A stretch of DNA of 64,000 bases from Neorhizobium alkalisoli (GCF_007829835.1 NZ_VIWP01000003.1:434001-498000); one strand, 5' to 3'. Positions 37,535 to 46,125 are shown, counted from the first letter of the stretch. Notes: generated by a model not told the origin, from the sequence alone. Made by a program: numbers and translations.

Positions 37535-39601
37535 ATGACCCTCGAATTCGCTCCATTCTTCTCCTGGCCGATCATCGCCGCCCTCGGCGTCTTCGCCCTG
37601 ATCCTCGCAGGCCTGACCTTCTGGCGCGGCGTCCGCGGCGCTACCCTGCGCACGCTGGCGCTCGCCGCCCTGCTGCTGGCACTTGCCAACCCGGTCCTCA
37701 ACCAGGAAGACCGCGAGCAGTTGTCGACAGTCGTTCCCATCGTCGTCGACCGCTCGCAGAGCCAGGACACGGCAGGCCGCAAGGAACAGACGGACGAGGC
37801 ACTGGACGAACTGAAACAACGTTTCGCCCGTTACCCGCGCATCGAGACGCGCATCGTCGAGGCCGGCAACGATCCTGATTCCGACACGCCCTCGACAAAG
37901 CTCTTCACCGCGCTGCGCTCTGCGATCTCCGACGTGCCGCCCGCCCGCATCGGCGGCGCCGTTTTCCTGACCGACGGCCAGATCCACGACCTGCCGGGCA
38001 CCAATCAGGATCTCGGCTTCAACGCCCCGGTCCATGGCCTGATCACCGGCAAGCCCGACGAATTCGACCGCCGTGTCGAAGTCGTCCGCGCCCCCCGCTT
38101 CGGCATCGTCAACGAAGAGCAGGAACTGACCCTGCGTGTCGTCGATGACGGCCGCCAGACCGGCGCGCAGGCCCAGATCACGGTCAAGATGAACGGCCAG
38201 CAGATTGCCACGCTGCAGGCCCGGCCCGGTGTCGAAATGCCCTTCTCCTTCACGGTGCCGCGCGGCGGCAACAATGTGATGGAATTTTCGGTCGCCGAAC
38301 TGCCGGGCGAAGTGACGGCCGCCAACAACCGCGCCGTCCATGTCATCGACGGCATCCGCCAGAATCTCCGCGTGCTGCTGGTCTCCGGCGAGCCACATGC
38401 CGGCGAACGCGCCTGGCGCAACCTCTTGAAATCCGACGGTTCGGTCGATCTCGTCCACTTCACCATTCTGCGCCCGCCGGAAAAACAGGACGGCACGCCG
38501 ATCAACGAACTGTCGCTGATCGCATTCCCCACGCGCGAACTGTTCGTCGAAAAGATCAAGGATTTCGACCTGATCATTTTTGACCGCTACAAACATCGCG
38601 GCGTGCTGCCGATCCTCTATTACGATTATATCGCCCAGTACGTTCAGAACGGCGGCGCGCTGTTGATCGCCGCCGGCCCCGAACATGCCGGCGAGGATTC
38701 GATCGCCTCGACACCGCTCGAACAGGTCCTGCCGGCAGCGCCCACGGGTGACATGCATGAGGCGGCTTTCTACCCGCATCTCTCGGAAGTCGGCGCCAAA
38801 CACCCGGTCACCCGCGGCCTTGACGGTTCTGCCCAGAACCCGCCCGCCTGGGGCCGCTGGTTCCGCACCGTCGATGTCGACACACCGCGCGGCCAGACGG
38901 TGATGGAAGGCGACGGCACCCGTCCCCTCCTCGTCCTGAACCGTCAGGGTGAAGGCCGCGTCGCCATGCTTCTGTCCGACCAGGGTTGGCTCTGGGCCCG
39001 CGGTTTCGAAGGCGGCGGCCCGCATGTGTCGCTTTATCGCCGCATCGCCCACTGGCTGATGAAGGAACCGGAGCTTGAGGAAGAGGCGCTGACCGCCCGC
39101 GCCGTCGGCCGGACGCTGGAAGCGACCCGCCAGACGATCGGTGACAATCCTGGTCCCGCGACGATCAAATACCCGTCCGGCCGCACTGAGACGGTACCGA
39201 TGACCGCCGACGGTCCCGGCCTTTACAAGGTCGAGCGGCGCATGGAGGAAACCGGCCTGTTCGAAGTTTCGAACGGCCAGTTCTCGACACTCGTCCATGT
39301 CGGTGCGGTGGATGCCCCCGAATTCAAGGCAATGATCTCGACAGAAAACACGCTGAAACCCTATGCCGACGAGACGCGTGGCCTCGTTACCCGCGTTGCC
39401 TCGGGCGATGGCGTGACGATCCCCGACATTCTTCCGGTGCGCGGCGAGGTGCGGGTCAGCGATCCCGACCGCATGGTCATCCGCATGACCGACGAGACGG
39501 TGCTGCGCGGCATCAACAGCCTGCCGCTGTTTGCCGGTTTCGCTGGCCTCGGCATCCTGCTTCTCGCCATTTCCGCCACCTGGTGGCGCGAGGGACGCTA
39601 A
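37535..39601 (+). CDS. Membrane protein with VWA-like and glutamine-amidotransferase-like regions
   Basis: A 688-residue protein with two N-terminal helices (~8-60) and a C-terminal one (~665-685). A VWA-like stretch (VPIVVDRSQSQD and VFLTDGQIHDLPG) and a class-I-amidotransferase-like fold (VLLVSGEPHAGERAWRN, YVQNGGALLIAAGPEH) are visible, though no catalytic Cys is apparent. It completes the MoxR-DUF58-DUF4159 operon. It begins 40 bases after the palindromic repeat. The biological role is unknown; the family is co-conserved with MoxR/DUF58 in alphaproteobacteria. Confidence 0.84.
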   Translation: MTLEFAPFFSWPIIAALGVFALILAGLTFWRGVRGATLRTLALAALLLALANPVLNQEDREQLSTVVPIVVDRSQSQDTAGRKEQTDEALDELKQRFARYPRIETRIVEAGNDPDSDTPSTKLFTALRSAISDVPPARIGGAVFLTDGQIHDLPGTNQDLGFNAPVHGLITGKPDEFDRRVEVVRAPRFGIVNEEQELTLRVVDDGRQTGAQAQITVKMNGQQIATLQARPGVEMPFSFTVPRGGNNVMEFSVAELPGEVTAANNRAVHVIDGIRQNLRVLLVSGEPHAGERAWRNLLKSDGSVDLVHFTILRPPEKQDGTPINELSLIAFPTRELFVEKIKDFDLIIFDRYKHRGVLPILYYDYIAQYVQNGGALLIAAGPEHAGEDSIASTPLEQVLPAAPTGDMHEAAFYPHLSEVGAKHPVTRGLDGSAQNPPAWGRWFRTVDVDTPRGQTVMEGDGTRPLLVLNRQGEGRVAMLLSDQGWLWARGFEGGGPHVSLYRRIAHWLMKEPELEEEALTARAVGRTLEATRQTIGDNPGPATIKYPSGRTETVPMTADGPGLYKVERRMEETGLFEVSNGQFSTLVHVGAVDAPEFKAMISTENTLKPYADETRGLVTRVASGDGVTIPDILPVRGEVRVSDPDRMVIRMTDETVLRGINSLPLFAGFAGLGILLLAISATWWREGR

Positions 39602-39605
39602 AACC

Positions 39606-40022
39606 ATGACGCAGATCGAAGTCACGGCCACGCCATCCGGCGAGGACCTCGCCATCATCCTGGACGGGCTCAGTGCCTTCAACGAGATCGATGTCGGCCC
39701 GGCCGAGCGTGTGCCGCTCGCCGTACTGATCCGGGATGATCAGGGCCGGGTGATCGGCGGCATTTCCGGTTATACGTCCTGGAACTGGCTTTTCACCCAG
39801 CTCCTGTTCATTCCCGAAAGCCTTCGTGGCCAGGGCATGGCGGGCAAGCTCCTGTCTCTTGCAGAAGACGAAGCCCGCGCACGCGGTGCCAAGGGCGCAT
39901 GGATCGATACGTTCAGCCCCGTCGCGTTAAAAGCTTACATGCGGCAAGGCTACGAAGTGTTTGGCGAGATTCCGAATTTCGTCGGCGAGCGTAGCCGCTT
40001 CTTCCTCAAGAAAGCGCTTTAG
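39606..40022 (+). CDS. GNAT acetyltransferase (tandem copy 1)
   Basis: A 138-residue GNAT-fold enzyme. Acetyl-CoA site pattern is RGQGMAGKLLSLAEDEA, with IPESLRGQG preceding it and GAWIDTFSPVALKAYMRQGY after it. It starts four bases after the GATase-like gene stop, so it is probably cotranscribed with the MoxR operon. The next gene is a paralogue with the same layout. Substrate unknown. Confidence 0.86.
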   Translation: MTQIEVTATPSGEDLAIILDGLSAFNEIDVGPAERVPLAVLIRDDQGRVIGGISGYTSWNWLFTQLLFIPESLRGQGMAGKLLSLAEDEARARGAKGAWIDTFSPVALKAYMRQGYEVFGEIPNFVGERSRFFLKKAL

Positions 40023-40028
40023 GTTATC

Positions 40029-40051
40029 CATCCTCCCCTTGGCGGAGGATG
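40029..40051 (+). promoter_or_regulatory. Hairpin covering the ribosome site of tandem GNAT copy 2
   Basis: CATCCTCC (40029-40036) pairs perfectly with GGAGGATG (40044-40051) around a seven-base loop. GGAGG is the ribosome site for the ATG at 40055. The stem starts seven bases after the stop codon of the previous gene, so a terminating ribosome would unwind it. This would couple the two genes; it is an inference from sequence. Confidence 0.55.
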
Positions 40052-40054
40052 CTG

Positions 40055-40477
40055 ATGACGATCGATCTGAAAGTGACGGAAGGCATCGCGCCGCAGGAGG
40101 AAGAGGTGATCCTCGACCAGCTGCGCAGCTATAACCTGAAAACCTTCGGTGAAAGCCACCGGCGCGAACTGACCATTCCGCTTTACGACGACGAAGGCAC
40201 GATCACCGGCGGCCTTGTCGGCTATACCGGGCGTGGCTGGCTCTATATCTCGATGCTCTATATTCCGGAAAACCTGCGCGGACAGGGCCTTGCCACGCGC
40301 ATCATGACGATGGCCGACGACGAGGCGCGCAGCCGCGGCTGCATCGGCGCCTATATCGACACGATGAACCCAGATGCGCTGCGGCTCTATCTGAAACTGG
40401 GTTATGAGGTCATCGGCAGACTGGACAGCCTCGAAGGCGGCCATTGCGTGCATTGGCTGCAGAAGCGCTACAGCTGA
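40055..40477 (+). CDS. GNAT acetyltransferase (tandem copy 2)
   Basis: A 140-residue GNAT enzyme similar to its upstream neighbour: IPENLRGQGLATRIMTMADDEA, RGCIGAYIDTMNPDALRLYL and KLGYEVIGRLD line up with copy 1. GGAGG six bases before 40055 sets the start; an in-frame ATG at 40049 overlaps that site. The ribosome site lies in a stem-loop (40029-40051). Tandem duplication with some divergence suggests different substrates, both unknown. Confidence 0.86.
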   Translation: MTIDLKVTEGIAPQEEEVILDQLRSYNLKTFGESHRRELTIPLYDDEGTITGGLVGYTGRGWLYISMLYIPENLRGQGLATRIMTMADDEARSRGCIGAYIDTMNPDALRLYLKLGYEVIGRLDSLEGGHCVHWLQKRYS

Positions 40478-40487
40478 ACCGGCGACC

Positions 40488-41003
40488 TTACGGCCGCCAG
40501 CCGATCACGCCCTTCAGCCGCGGATGTACATCATCCTTCAGCGGCACGATCAGAACCCGGCCCGGATCGACCGGCCCCGGAAAGGCAAGCGCGTTATAGG
40601 CGACTTTTTCAAAGCCGAGCGGCATGTAATAGGGCGGATCGCCGATCAGGATGACCCCTTCCGACCCCTTGCGCCGCGCCGCCTCGATGGCGATACGGAC
40701 GAGTTCCCGACCGATGCCCCGGTTCTTGTGGGAGGGCCGAACGGCGAGCGGCCCGAGCATATGGCCCTTGACCGAACCGGCCAGAACCGGCGTCATCCTG
40801 ACGGATGCAATCGTCTCGCCGTCATCGGCGCAGACGAAGGAGAGCGACCGGTCATGTGGCCCCTGCTCGCGGATCCGCGCCGCCGCCCGCACATGGCGGC
40901 CGGGGCCGAAGGCCTCTTCGTTGATCAGTTCGACGACGTCATCATGCGATGCGTCCTCGGTGAGATAGACGAGGTCATGCTTTTGGAGAAGGTGCAGGGA
41001 CAT
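40488..41003 (-). CDS. GNAT N-acetyltransferase
   Basis: A 171-residue GNAT enzyme of the YhbS-like type. The acetyl-CoA loop occurs as VRPSHKNRGIGRELVRIAIE, preceded by LGPLAV, and the C-terminal region has GDPPYYMPLGFEKV typical of that group. It converges on tandem GNAT copy 2 with only ten bases between. Substrate unknown. The start at 41003 has no obvious Shine-Dalgarno, so a few residues of uncertainty remain. Confidence 0.84.
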   Translation of the reverse strand: MSLHLLQKHDLVYLTEDASHDDVVELINEEAFGPGRHVRAAARIREQGPHDRSLSFVCADDGETIASVRMTPVLAGSVKGHMLGPLAVRPSHKNRGIGRELVRIAIEAARRKGSEGVILIGDPPYYMPLGFEKVAYNALAFPGPVDPGRVLIVPLKDDVHPRLKGVIGWRP

Positions 41004-41261
41004 GGATATACCGAAGCCGTAGAAAATGAGCGGACAGGAGACGTGACTTCAACGACGCCTTTTGGGCGTCTTGTTGGAAAATCAGCGTCGTCGCAGTGCT
41101 CGTACTTCGGTCATAAAGGGGCAGTCCCGCCAGAAATGTGACAAGCCACGTATCAGGATTTTTTTCGCCCGTCCAATGCAAAACGCAGCGTTCGCAAAAT
41201 CGCATCTCGCAATCGCAGCGCAGAGGCGTATCTAGACGCCAAGACAACGAAGGAGAGCATC

Positions 41262-42248
41262 ATGGGCATGCTGGTAGACGGCAAATGGCAGGACGTCTGG
41301 TACGATACCAAGGCGACCAAGGGCTATTTCAAGCGCTCGGAATCGCAGTTCCGCAACTGGGTGACTGCAGACGGCTCGGCCGGCCCTTCCGGCAACGGCG
41401 GCTTCAAGGCCGAGGCAGGCCGTTACCACCTATACGTCTCCTATGCCTGTCCCTGGGCACACCGGACGCTGATCTTCCGGAAGTTGAAGAAGCTAGAGGA
41501 CCTGATCTCGGTTTCCGTGGTGGATTATCTGATGCTGGAGAACGGCTGGGAGTTCAAACAGCGTGACGGCGCCACCGGCGACGCCCTGTTCGGGTCCGAC
41601 TATCTCTATCAGGTCTATCTGAAGGCCGATCCGGCCTATTCCGGCCGCGTCACCGTGCCCGTCCTCTGGGACAAGCAGCAAGGTACGATCGTCTCCAACG
41701 AGAGCGCCGAAATCATCCGCATGATGAACAGCGCCTTTGATGGCCTCACCGGCTCGACGCTCGACCTCTATCCGTCCGACCTGCGCACCGAGATCGATGC
41801 GCTGAATGCGATCATCTACGACACGGTCAACAATGGCGTCTACAAGGCCGGCTTCGCCACCAGCCAGCAGGCCTATGAAGAGGCCGTGACGAAGCTGTTC
41901 GAGACACTAGACATGCTCGACGCCCGGCTGGCCAAGGGTCGCTACCTGTTTGGCGACCCGCAGACAGAGGCCGACTGGCGCCTGTTCACCACGCTGCTGC
42001 GTTTCGACCCGGTCTATGTCGGCCATTTCAAGTGCAATATCCGCCGTATTGCCGACTACCCGAACCTCTCCGGTTATCTGCGCGACCTCTACCAGCAGAG
42101 CGGCATCGCCGAGACCTGCAACATGCAGCATATCAAGGGCCACTATTACGGCAGCCACAAGACGATCAACCCGACCGGCATCGTTCCGGTCGGCCCGGCG
42201 CTCGACCTCGATGCACCGCATGGACGCGAGGGTTTGAAGGCGGCGTGA
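41262..42248 (+). CDS. Glutathionyl-hydroquinone reductase-type glutathione transferase
   Basis: A 328-residue thioredoxin-fold protein of the Xi/ECM4 class. YVSYACPWAHRTLIFRKLKK holds the catalytic Cys in a CPWA motif near residue 65, and YLYQVYLKADPAYSGRVTVPVLWD, ETLDMLDARLAKGRYLFGD are typical of this class. These enzymes remove glutathione from glutathionyl-hydroquinones. AAGGAGAGCATC precedes the ATG. It appears monocistronic; a HigBA-like module follows on the same strand. Confidence 0.93.
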   Translation: MGMLVDGKWQDVWYDTKATKGYFKRSESQFRNWVTADGSAGPSGNGGFKAEAGRYHLYVSYACPWAHRTLIFRKLKKLEDLISVSVVDYLMLENGWEFKQRDGATGDALFGSDYLYQVYLKADPAYSGRVTVPVLWDKQQGTIVSNESAEIIRMMNSAFDGLTGSTLDLYPSDLRTEIDALNAIIYDTVNNGVYKAGFATSQQAYEEAVTKLFETLDMLDARLAKGRYLFGDPQTEADWRLFTTLLRFDPVYVGHFKCNIRRIADYPNLSGYLRDLYQQSGIAETCNMQHIKGHYYGSHKTINPTGIVPVGPALDLDAPHGREGLKAA

Positions 42249-42280
42249 AAGAGGCCGCCGCCGGCATCTCCGTCTTTTTG

Positions 42281-42309
42281 TTGCCAAATGTACGGCAATG
42301 CCGTATATA
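42281..42309 (+). promoter_or_regulatory. Promoter with built-in operator of the HigBA-like module
   Basis: TTGCCA, 17 bases and TATATA form a near-consensus promoter. The palindrome TACGGCA-A-TGCCGTA (42291-42305) lies between and overlaps the -10, so a bound antitoxin would block RNA polymerase. Predicted transcript start is at or next to the toxin ATG at 42318. Confidence 0.7.
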
Positions 42310-42317
42310 CTCCTCCT

Positions 42318-42668
42318 ATGCAAACTGTAATCCAGACCTCTGTTTTTCTGGCGCAGTCCAAGCGGTGCGGCCTTTCCGATGACGAGATTCAGGAGATAGT
42401 AGCCGTTATCGCTGCCGATCCTGAAGGCGGAGCGCTGATGGCCGGCACAGGCGGAGCACGCAAGCTGCGTCACGCCCGTGAAGGTCAGGGAAAGAGCGGA
42501 GGCTACCGCACTATTCATTACTTCGGGGGCGGAGATATTCCCGTCTTTGCCCTCGCCATCTATGGAAAAAACGAGAAGGGCAACCTCTCTAAATCCTAGC
42601 GAAACGAATTGGCCCGCATTCTGCCCAAACTGGCCGATGCTTACAGGCAGAGAAAGGATAAGGCATGA
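42318..42668 (+). pseudogene. HigB/RelE-type toxin with internal TAG
   Basis: RelE-superfamily toxin gene interrupted by a nonsense codon. Reading starts at ATG 42318; at 42597-42599 TAG follows LSKS. In the same frame beyond it, RNELARILPKLADAYRQRKD continues to a TGA at 42666-42668 that overlaps the antitoxin ATG, exactly as in an intact operon. Family members read KAERNEL at this point, so GAG-to-TAG is the likely change. The truncated product (93 of 116 residues) keeps most of the fold (YRTIHYFGGG, VFALAIYGKNEKGNLS) but loses the C-terminal helix. No Shine-Dalgarno precedes the ATG. Confidence 0.85.
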
Positions 42669-42949
42669 CTTTCGGAAAAGAGCTTATCCAGAGCGCAGAG
42701 GAAGCACTTGCAATCGCGGAGGGGCGCGCGGAGCCTGCCGCCGTTTTCGTCCCTGAAACCATTGACGTTGCGGCCATCCGCAAGCGCCAGAAGCTTTCGC
42801 AGGCAGCGTTTGCAAAGCGGTACGGCCTGCCCACAGGCACAATCAAGGACTGGGAGCAGAACCGCCGTCAGCCGGATCGGGCCGCCATGCTTCTGCTGAA
42901 AGTCATCGAGCAAGAGCCCGACCTGGTCGCGCAGGCCATCCGCGCATAA
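42665..42949 (+). CDS. HTH antitoxin of the HigBA-like module
   Basis: A 94-residue XRE-type DNA-binding antitoxin. The C-terminal two-thirds hold the helix-turn-helix: AAIRKRQKLSQAAFAKRYG and LPTGTIKDWEQNRRQPD. It would neutralise the toxin and repress the promoter through the palindrome at 42291-42305. GGATAAGGC precedes the ATG. The gene is intact although its partner toxin has an internal TAG. Confidence 0.88.
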   Translation: MTFGKELIQSAEEALAIAEGRAEPAAVFVPETIDVAAIRKRQKLSQAAFAKRYGLPTGTIKDWEQNRRQPDRAAMLLLKVIEQEPDLVAQAIRA

Positions 42950-43116
42950 TCACGTCTACCCTTCCCGGAAGACAGTCGGGCAAATGCAACACTACTGTCG
43001 AGGATCCTTGGGGTTTCCGCGACACTTCGACGGCCGTGACTTCCTCAGCGATAGTGCTTCAAGCAGATATTCATCGCCTGATACGCCAAAAGGGAATCTG
43101 GTTTTAGCGCCCACCG

Positions 43117-43605
43117 CTACCAGTAATCCGACCGCGCCATATCCCCGGAAAGCTCACTCAGCCTTCGCGCCGTCGCGTCCGTCACTCCATCCGGCAGGGC
43201 ATCGAGCGCAAAAAATCCGCTCTCCGCGATCTCGCGGTCCGGCAGCCTTGGCGCCGTCTGCCTTACCGTCACCCGATAAAACAGGACATGGTCGCGCCGG
43301 CTGACCCTCGTGTTGTAATAGGCGTGCAGCAATTCCGGCGTCCCGATGATCTCAAGGTTACCTTCCTCGCGCAATTCCTTGGAAAGCGCACCAAGCGCCG
43401 TCTCACCGCGCTCCACGCCACCGCCCGGCATGTACCAGCCGGGAACATAGCCGTGGCGCACCAGAAAAATCCGGCCTTCGGCATCGAAACAGGCGGCCCT
43501 CACCCCCAGCGTCATGCCGCGCGTAAAGATGAAGACGCCGTGCATCAGCCGCACGAGAATGCGGGTGCGAAACCCCGGAGGTTTCGTCATTTTCCCCTCA
43601 GCCAT
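43117..43605 (-). CDS. Nudix hydrolase
   Basis: A 162-residue Nudix protein. The box is GGGVERGETALGALSKELRE then EGNLEI, close to the consensus though the central REUXEEXGU is slightly altered (ELREEGN). N-terminal LMHGVFIFTRGMTLGVRAAC is hydrophobic and could touch the membrane. The start may be 43605 (GGAG upstream) or 43590 (GAGGGG upstream). Substrate unknown; a metallophosphoesterase gene is divergent. Confidence 0.83.
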   Translation of the reverse strand: MAEGKMTKPPGFRTRILVRLMHGVFIFTRGMTLGVRAACFDAEGRIFLVRHGYVPGWYMPGGGVERGETALGALSKELREEGNLEIIGTPELLHAYYNTRVSRRDHVLFYRVTVRQTAPRLPDREIAESGFFALDALPDGVTDATARRLSELSGDMARSDYW

Positions 43606-43670
43606 TCATAACTCCGGGAGCAGCCAGAAAATCGATAACCATTCGCCCTCTCATGCGTTATGTCTGCGCC

Positions 43671-44648
43671 ATGTTCAAATTCGCGCATATTTCAGACATT
43701 CATCTGGGCCCGTTGCCGAAACTCACATTGCGTGAGCTGTTTTCCAAACGCATTACCGGGTTTGTGAACTGGCATCGCAACCGCCGCAAGCACCTTTTCG
43801 TCAACACGCTCGACCTGCTCCTGAGCGACCTGAAGACGAAGGAACCGGACGAGCTTCTGATCACCGGCGACCTCGTCAATCTGGCGACGAAGATCGAGAC
43901 ACGGCTGGCCCGCGAATGGCTGGATACGATCGGTGATCCGCACGATACGACCGTGGTGCCCGGCAACCACGACGCCTATGTCCCGGGCGCCCACGACAAG
44001 TCGGTCGCCGCCTGGTACCCGTTCATCAAGAGCGATGACGACCCGCATGACTGGCCGGAAGATGATCACATCTTTCCGACCTACCGGGTCCGCGGCCCGA
44101 TCGCCATCATCGGCTGTTCGACCTCGAATGCCACTCCGCCCTTTTCGGCTTCGGGTTTCTTCTCCCCGCGCCAGGCGCGCGAGACCGTCGACCTGTTGAA
44201 ACGTGCCGGAGAACAGGGCCTGTTCCGCGTCGTCATGATCCACCATCCGCCGATCCATGGTGCCGCCGCCTCGCACAAGCGGATGATCGGCATACGGCGT
44301 TTTGCCGCCGCCATTTCCACCGGTGGCGCGGAACTCGTGCTGCACGGCCATACCCATCTCAACACCGTCTACTGGCTGAAAAGCCAGCACAGCCAGCTTG
44401 CCGGCCCCTCCCCGGCAAAAATCCCCGTCGTCGGCATCGCATCGGCCTCGCAGGGACCGGGAGGCCACAAGCCCCGTGCCGCCTACAATCTCTTCACGCT
44501 GACCGGCGAACCGGGCCACTGGAACCTACTCTGTGAACGCTATGGCCTGACGGAAAAGGGTGACGGCATCGCGCTCGATGACAGCCGGCTGTTTTCCGGA
44601 AGCCTGCCAATTGCATCGGAGATACCCGAAACGGCGGGATTGGTATAA
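43671..44648 (+). CDS. Metallophosphoesterase
   Basis: A 325-residue calcineurin-like phosphoesterase. All five metal-site blocks are visible: SDIHLG, TGDLVN, PGNHD, MIHHPP and HGHTHLN. Start at 43671 (MFKFAHISDIHL) is favoured over 43653 because homologous sequence begins there. No signal peptide, so cytoplasmic. Possible roles include cyclic-nucleotide or lipid-phosphate cleavage; the sequence does not decide. Confidence 0.88.
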   Translation: MFKFAHISDIHLGPLPKLTLRELFSKRITGFVNWHRNRRKHLFVNTLDLLLSDLKTKEPDELLITGDLVNLATKIETRLAREWLDTIGDPHDTTVVPGNHDAYVPGAHDKSVAAWYPFIKSDDDPHDWPEDDHIFPTYRVRGPIAIIGCSTSNATPPFSASGFFSPRQARETVDLLKRAGEQGLFRVVMIHHPPIHGAAASHKRMIGIRRFAAAISTGGAELVLHGHTHLNTVYWLKSQHSQLAGPSPAKIPVVGIASASQGPGGHKPRAAYNLFTLTGEPGHWNLLCERYGLTEKGDGIALDDSRLFSGSLPIASEIPETAGLV

Positions 44649-44774
44649 ATTTTAGAGATCGTGATGTTGCGAAATCGTCACAATCGATTCATAGCTGGTG
44701 AATCCATGCTATGATGTCGCCATGATATCCATGCATCGCCCCATCAATCCTCTTCATTCCGATCTGCCCTGTTC

Positions 44775-45260
44775 ATGACTCAGCCGACCCAAATGACGGA
44801 TATTCGACGCGATCTGGTAGCATTGTTGCCGAGGCTTCGGCGCTTTGCCCTGCTTCTGACCGGCGCCCCGGCGGATGCGGACGATCTCGTCCGGGAAGTC
44901 TGCGGCCGCGCCATTATGAAAAGTCATCTGTGGAAGGGTGAAGGCCGGATCGAGCACTGGCTCTTCAGCCTGCTTCGCAGCGGCTGGAACGACGAGACAC
45001 GCAAACGGCGCCGCGGCGGCCACGATGCCACGGCGGCACGGGAAGCCACGCCGCCGGCTGATGCCCCCGTCGGAAATGTCCTTCTGTCATTGCCGCAGGG
45101 TCTCTCCTGCGCCTTCCTGCTCGCCGATGTCGAGCATTTCAGCTACGCCGAATGCGCCGCCATTCTCGGCATTCCGGTCGAAACCTTCGCCGCCCGCCTG
45201 TCTTCGGCACGCCTCGAACTTTCCGCAATTGGCCTCGAAGCCTCGGAGCGCCGCGCATGA
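44775..45260 (+). CDS. Small ECF-type sigma-factor-like protein
   Basis: A 161-residue protein. Residues ~15-60 (LLPRLRRFALLLTGAPADADDLVREVC) match sigma region 2, and ~105-150 (LPQGLSCAFLLADVEHFSYAECAAILGIP) match region 4. The -10-binding segment is shorter than in standard ECF factors and the linker is rich in Arg and Pro. Its TGA overlaps the ATG of a membrane protein that looks like an anti-sigma factor, so the two are a coupled regulatory pair. It may recognise its own promoter; no clear -35/-10 was identified. Confidence 0.82.
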   Translation: MTQPTQMTDIRRDLVALLPRLRRFALLLTGAPADADDLVREVCGRAIMKSHLWKGEGRIEHWLFSLLRSGWNDETRKRRRGGHDATAAREATPPADAPVGNVLLSLPQGLSCAFLLADVEHFSYAECAAILGIPVETFAARLSSARLELSAIGLEASERRA

Positions 45261-46099
45261 TCCGCAAAGCCATGCCGGCATCGAAGCTAGAAACCCAGCT
45301 TTCCGCCTATCTCGATGGGGAAATGACCGACGACGAGCAGCAGGAAATCGAAGCGCTGCTGGTCAACGACCCGCAGGCACGTGTGCTCCATGATTCGCTG
45401 AAGAGAGGCGCGGATTTCGGCCGCCGTGTCTGCGACGACTTGTTGAAGGAGCCGGTTCCGCTCGATCTGGTGCGTGCCATCAAGAATGCGCCCCTGCCGC
45501 GGCGCGCGGTGCGCCTGCCCCAGGCGGGAAGCTCCAGTCTGCACTTCAGGCCGACTGCCCGCCAAAGCCTGATCGCCTGTCTGGTCTTCCTGGTGATCGG
45601 CGGCGGCCTTGGTTACGTGGCCGGCACGCGCCCCGGAATGACCGACCTTGCCGAGCAGACAGGCGTCGGGATCGATCCGCGCGACTGGCTGGATGACGTC
45701 GTCTCCTATTACCGTCTCTACACCCATCAGCCGAACCGGCTGACGGAGATCGCTGCCGACCGCCCGGCGGAAATACTCGAATGGCTGACGACCGAAACCG
45801 GCGTCGGTTTCCGTATTCCCGACCTCAAGCAGAGTGGCCTCAAATTTGCCGGTGCCAGGCTTTTCACCGCCGCCGGCCAGCCCTTCGCCCTGCTGCTCTA
45901 CCGCCGCAACGATGATGGCGAGGTGATCGCAATCGCCTTTTCCAGAAACCGCCCGGAAACGGCAAAGCCGATCGAGGATATCCGCAGCGATACGGGGATC
46001 GTCACCTGGAGCACCCCGCTTGCGACCTATGCCATCATCGGCCCGTCTTCTGCGGCCGACCTCGACGATATCGCGGCCAAGGCTGCAGGGCTGATCTGA
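45257..46099 (+). CDS. Membrane anti-sigma-factor-like protein
   Basis: A 280-residue protein starting at the ATG overlapping the sigma gene stop. The N-terminus (LETQLSAYLDGEMTDDEQQE) resembles anti-sigma domains but lacks the Hx3Cx2C zinc motif. One membrane helix (~98-118, IACLVFLVIGGGLGYVAG) is followed by a periplasmic domain that contains YYRLYTHQPNRLTEIAADRP and FRIPDLKQSGLKFAGARLFT, typical of rhizobial anti-sigma proteins. It would hold the sigma factor at the membrane until an unknown signal. Confidence 0.82.
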   Translation: MIRKAMPASKLETQLSAYLDGEMTDDEQQEIEALLVNDPQARVLHDSLKRGADFGRRVCDDLLKEPVPLDLVRAIKNAPLPRRAVRLPQAGSSSLHFRPTARQSLIACLVFLVIGGGLGYVAGTRPGMTDLAEQTGVGIDPRDWLDDVVSYYRLYTHQPNRLTEIAADRPAEILEWLTTETGVGFRIPDLKQSGLKFAGARLFTAAGQPFALLLYRRNDDGEVIAIAFSRNRPETAKPIEDIRSDTGIVTWSTPLATYAIIGPSSAADLDDIAAKAAGLI

Positions 46100-46125
46100 T
46101 CGCTTCACGACCGGGTATAAACACG

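Noticed and set aside
37334..39682. Open frame of 782 codons on the minus strand
   Set aside because: Antisense to the GATase-like gene and running through the palindromic repeat; composition looks like a mirror of the coding strand.
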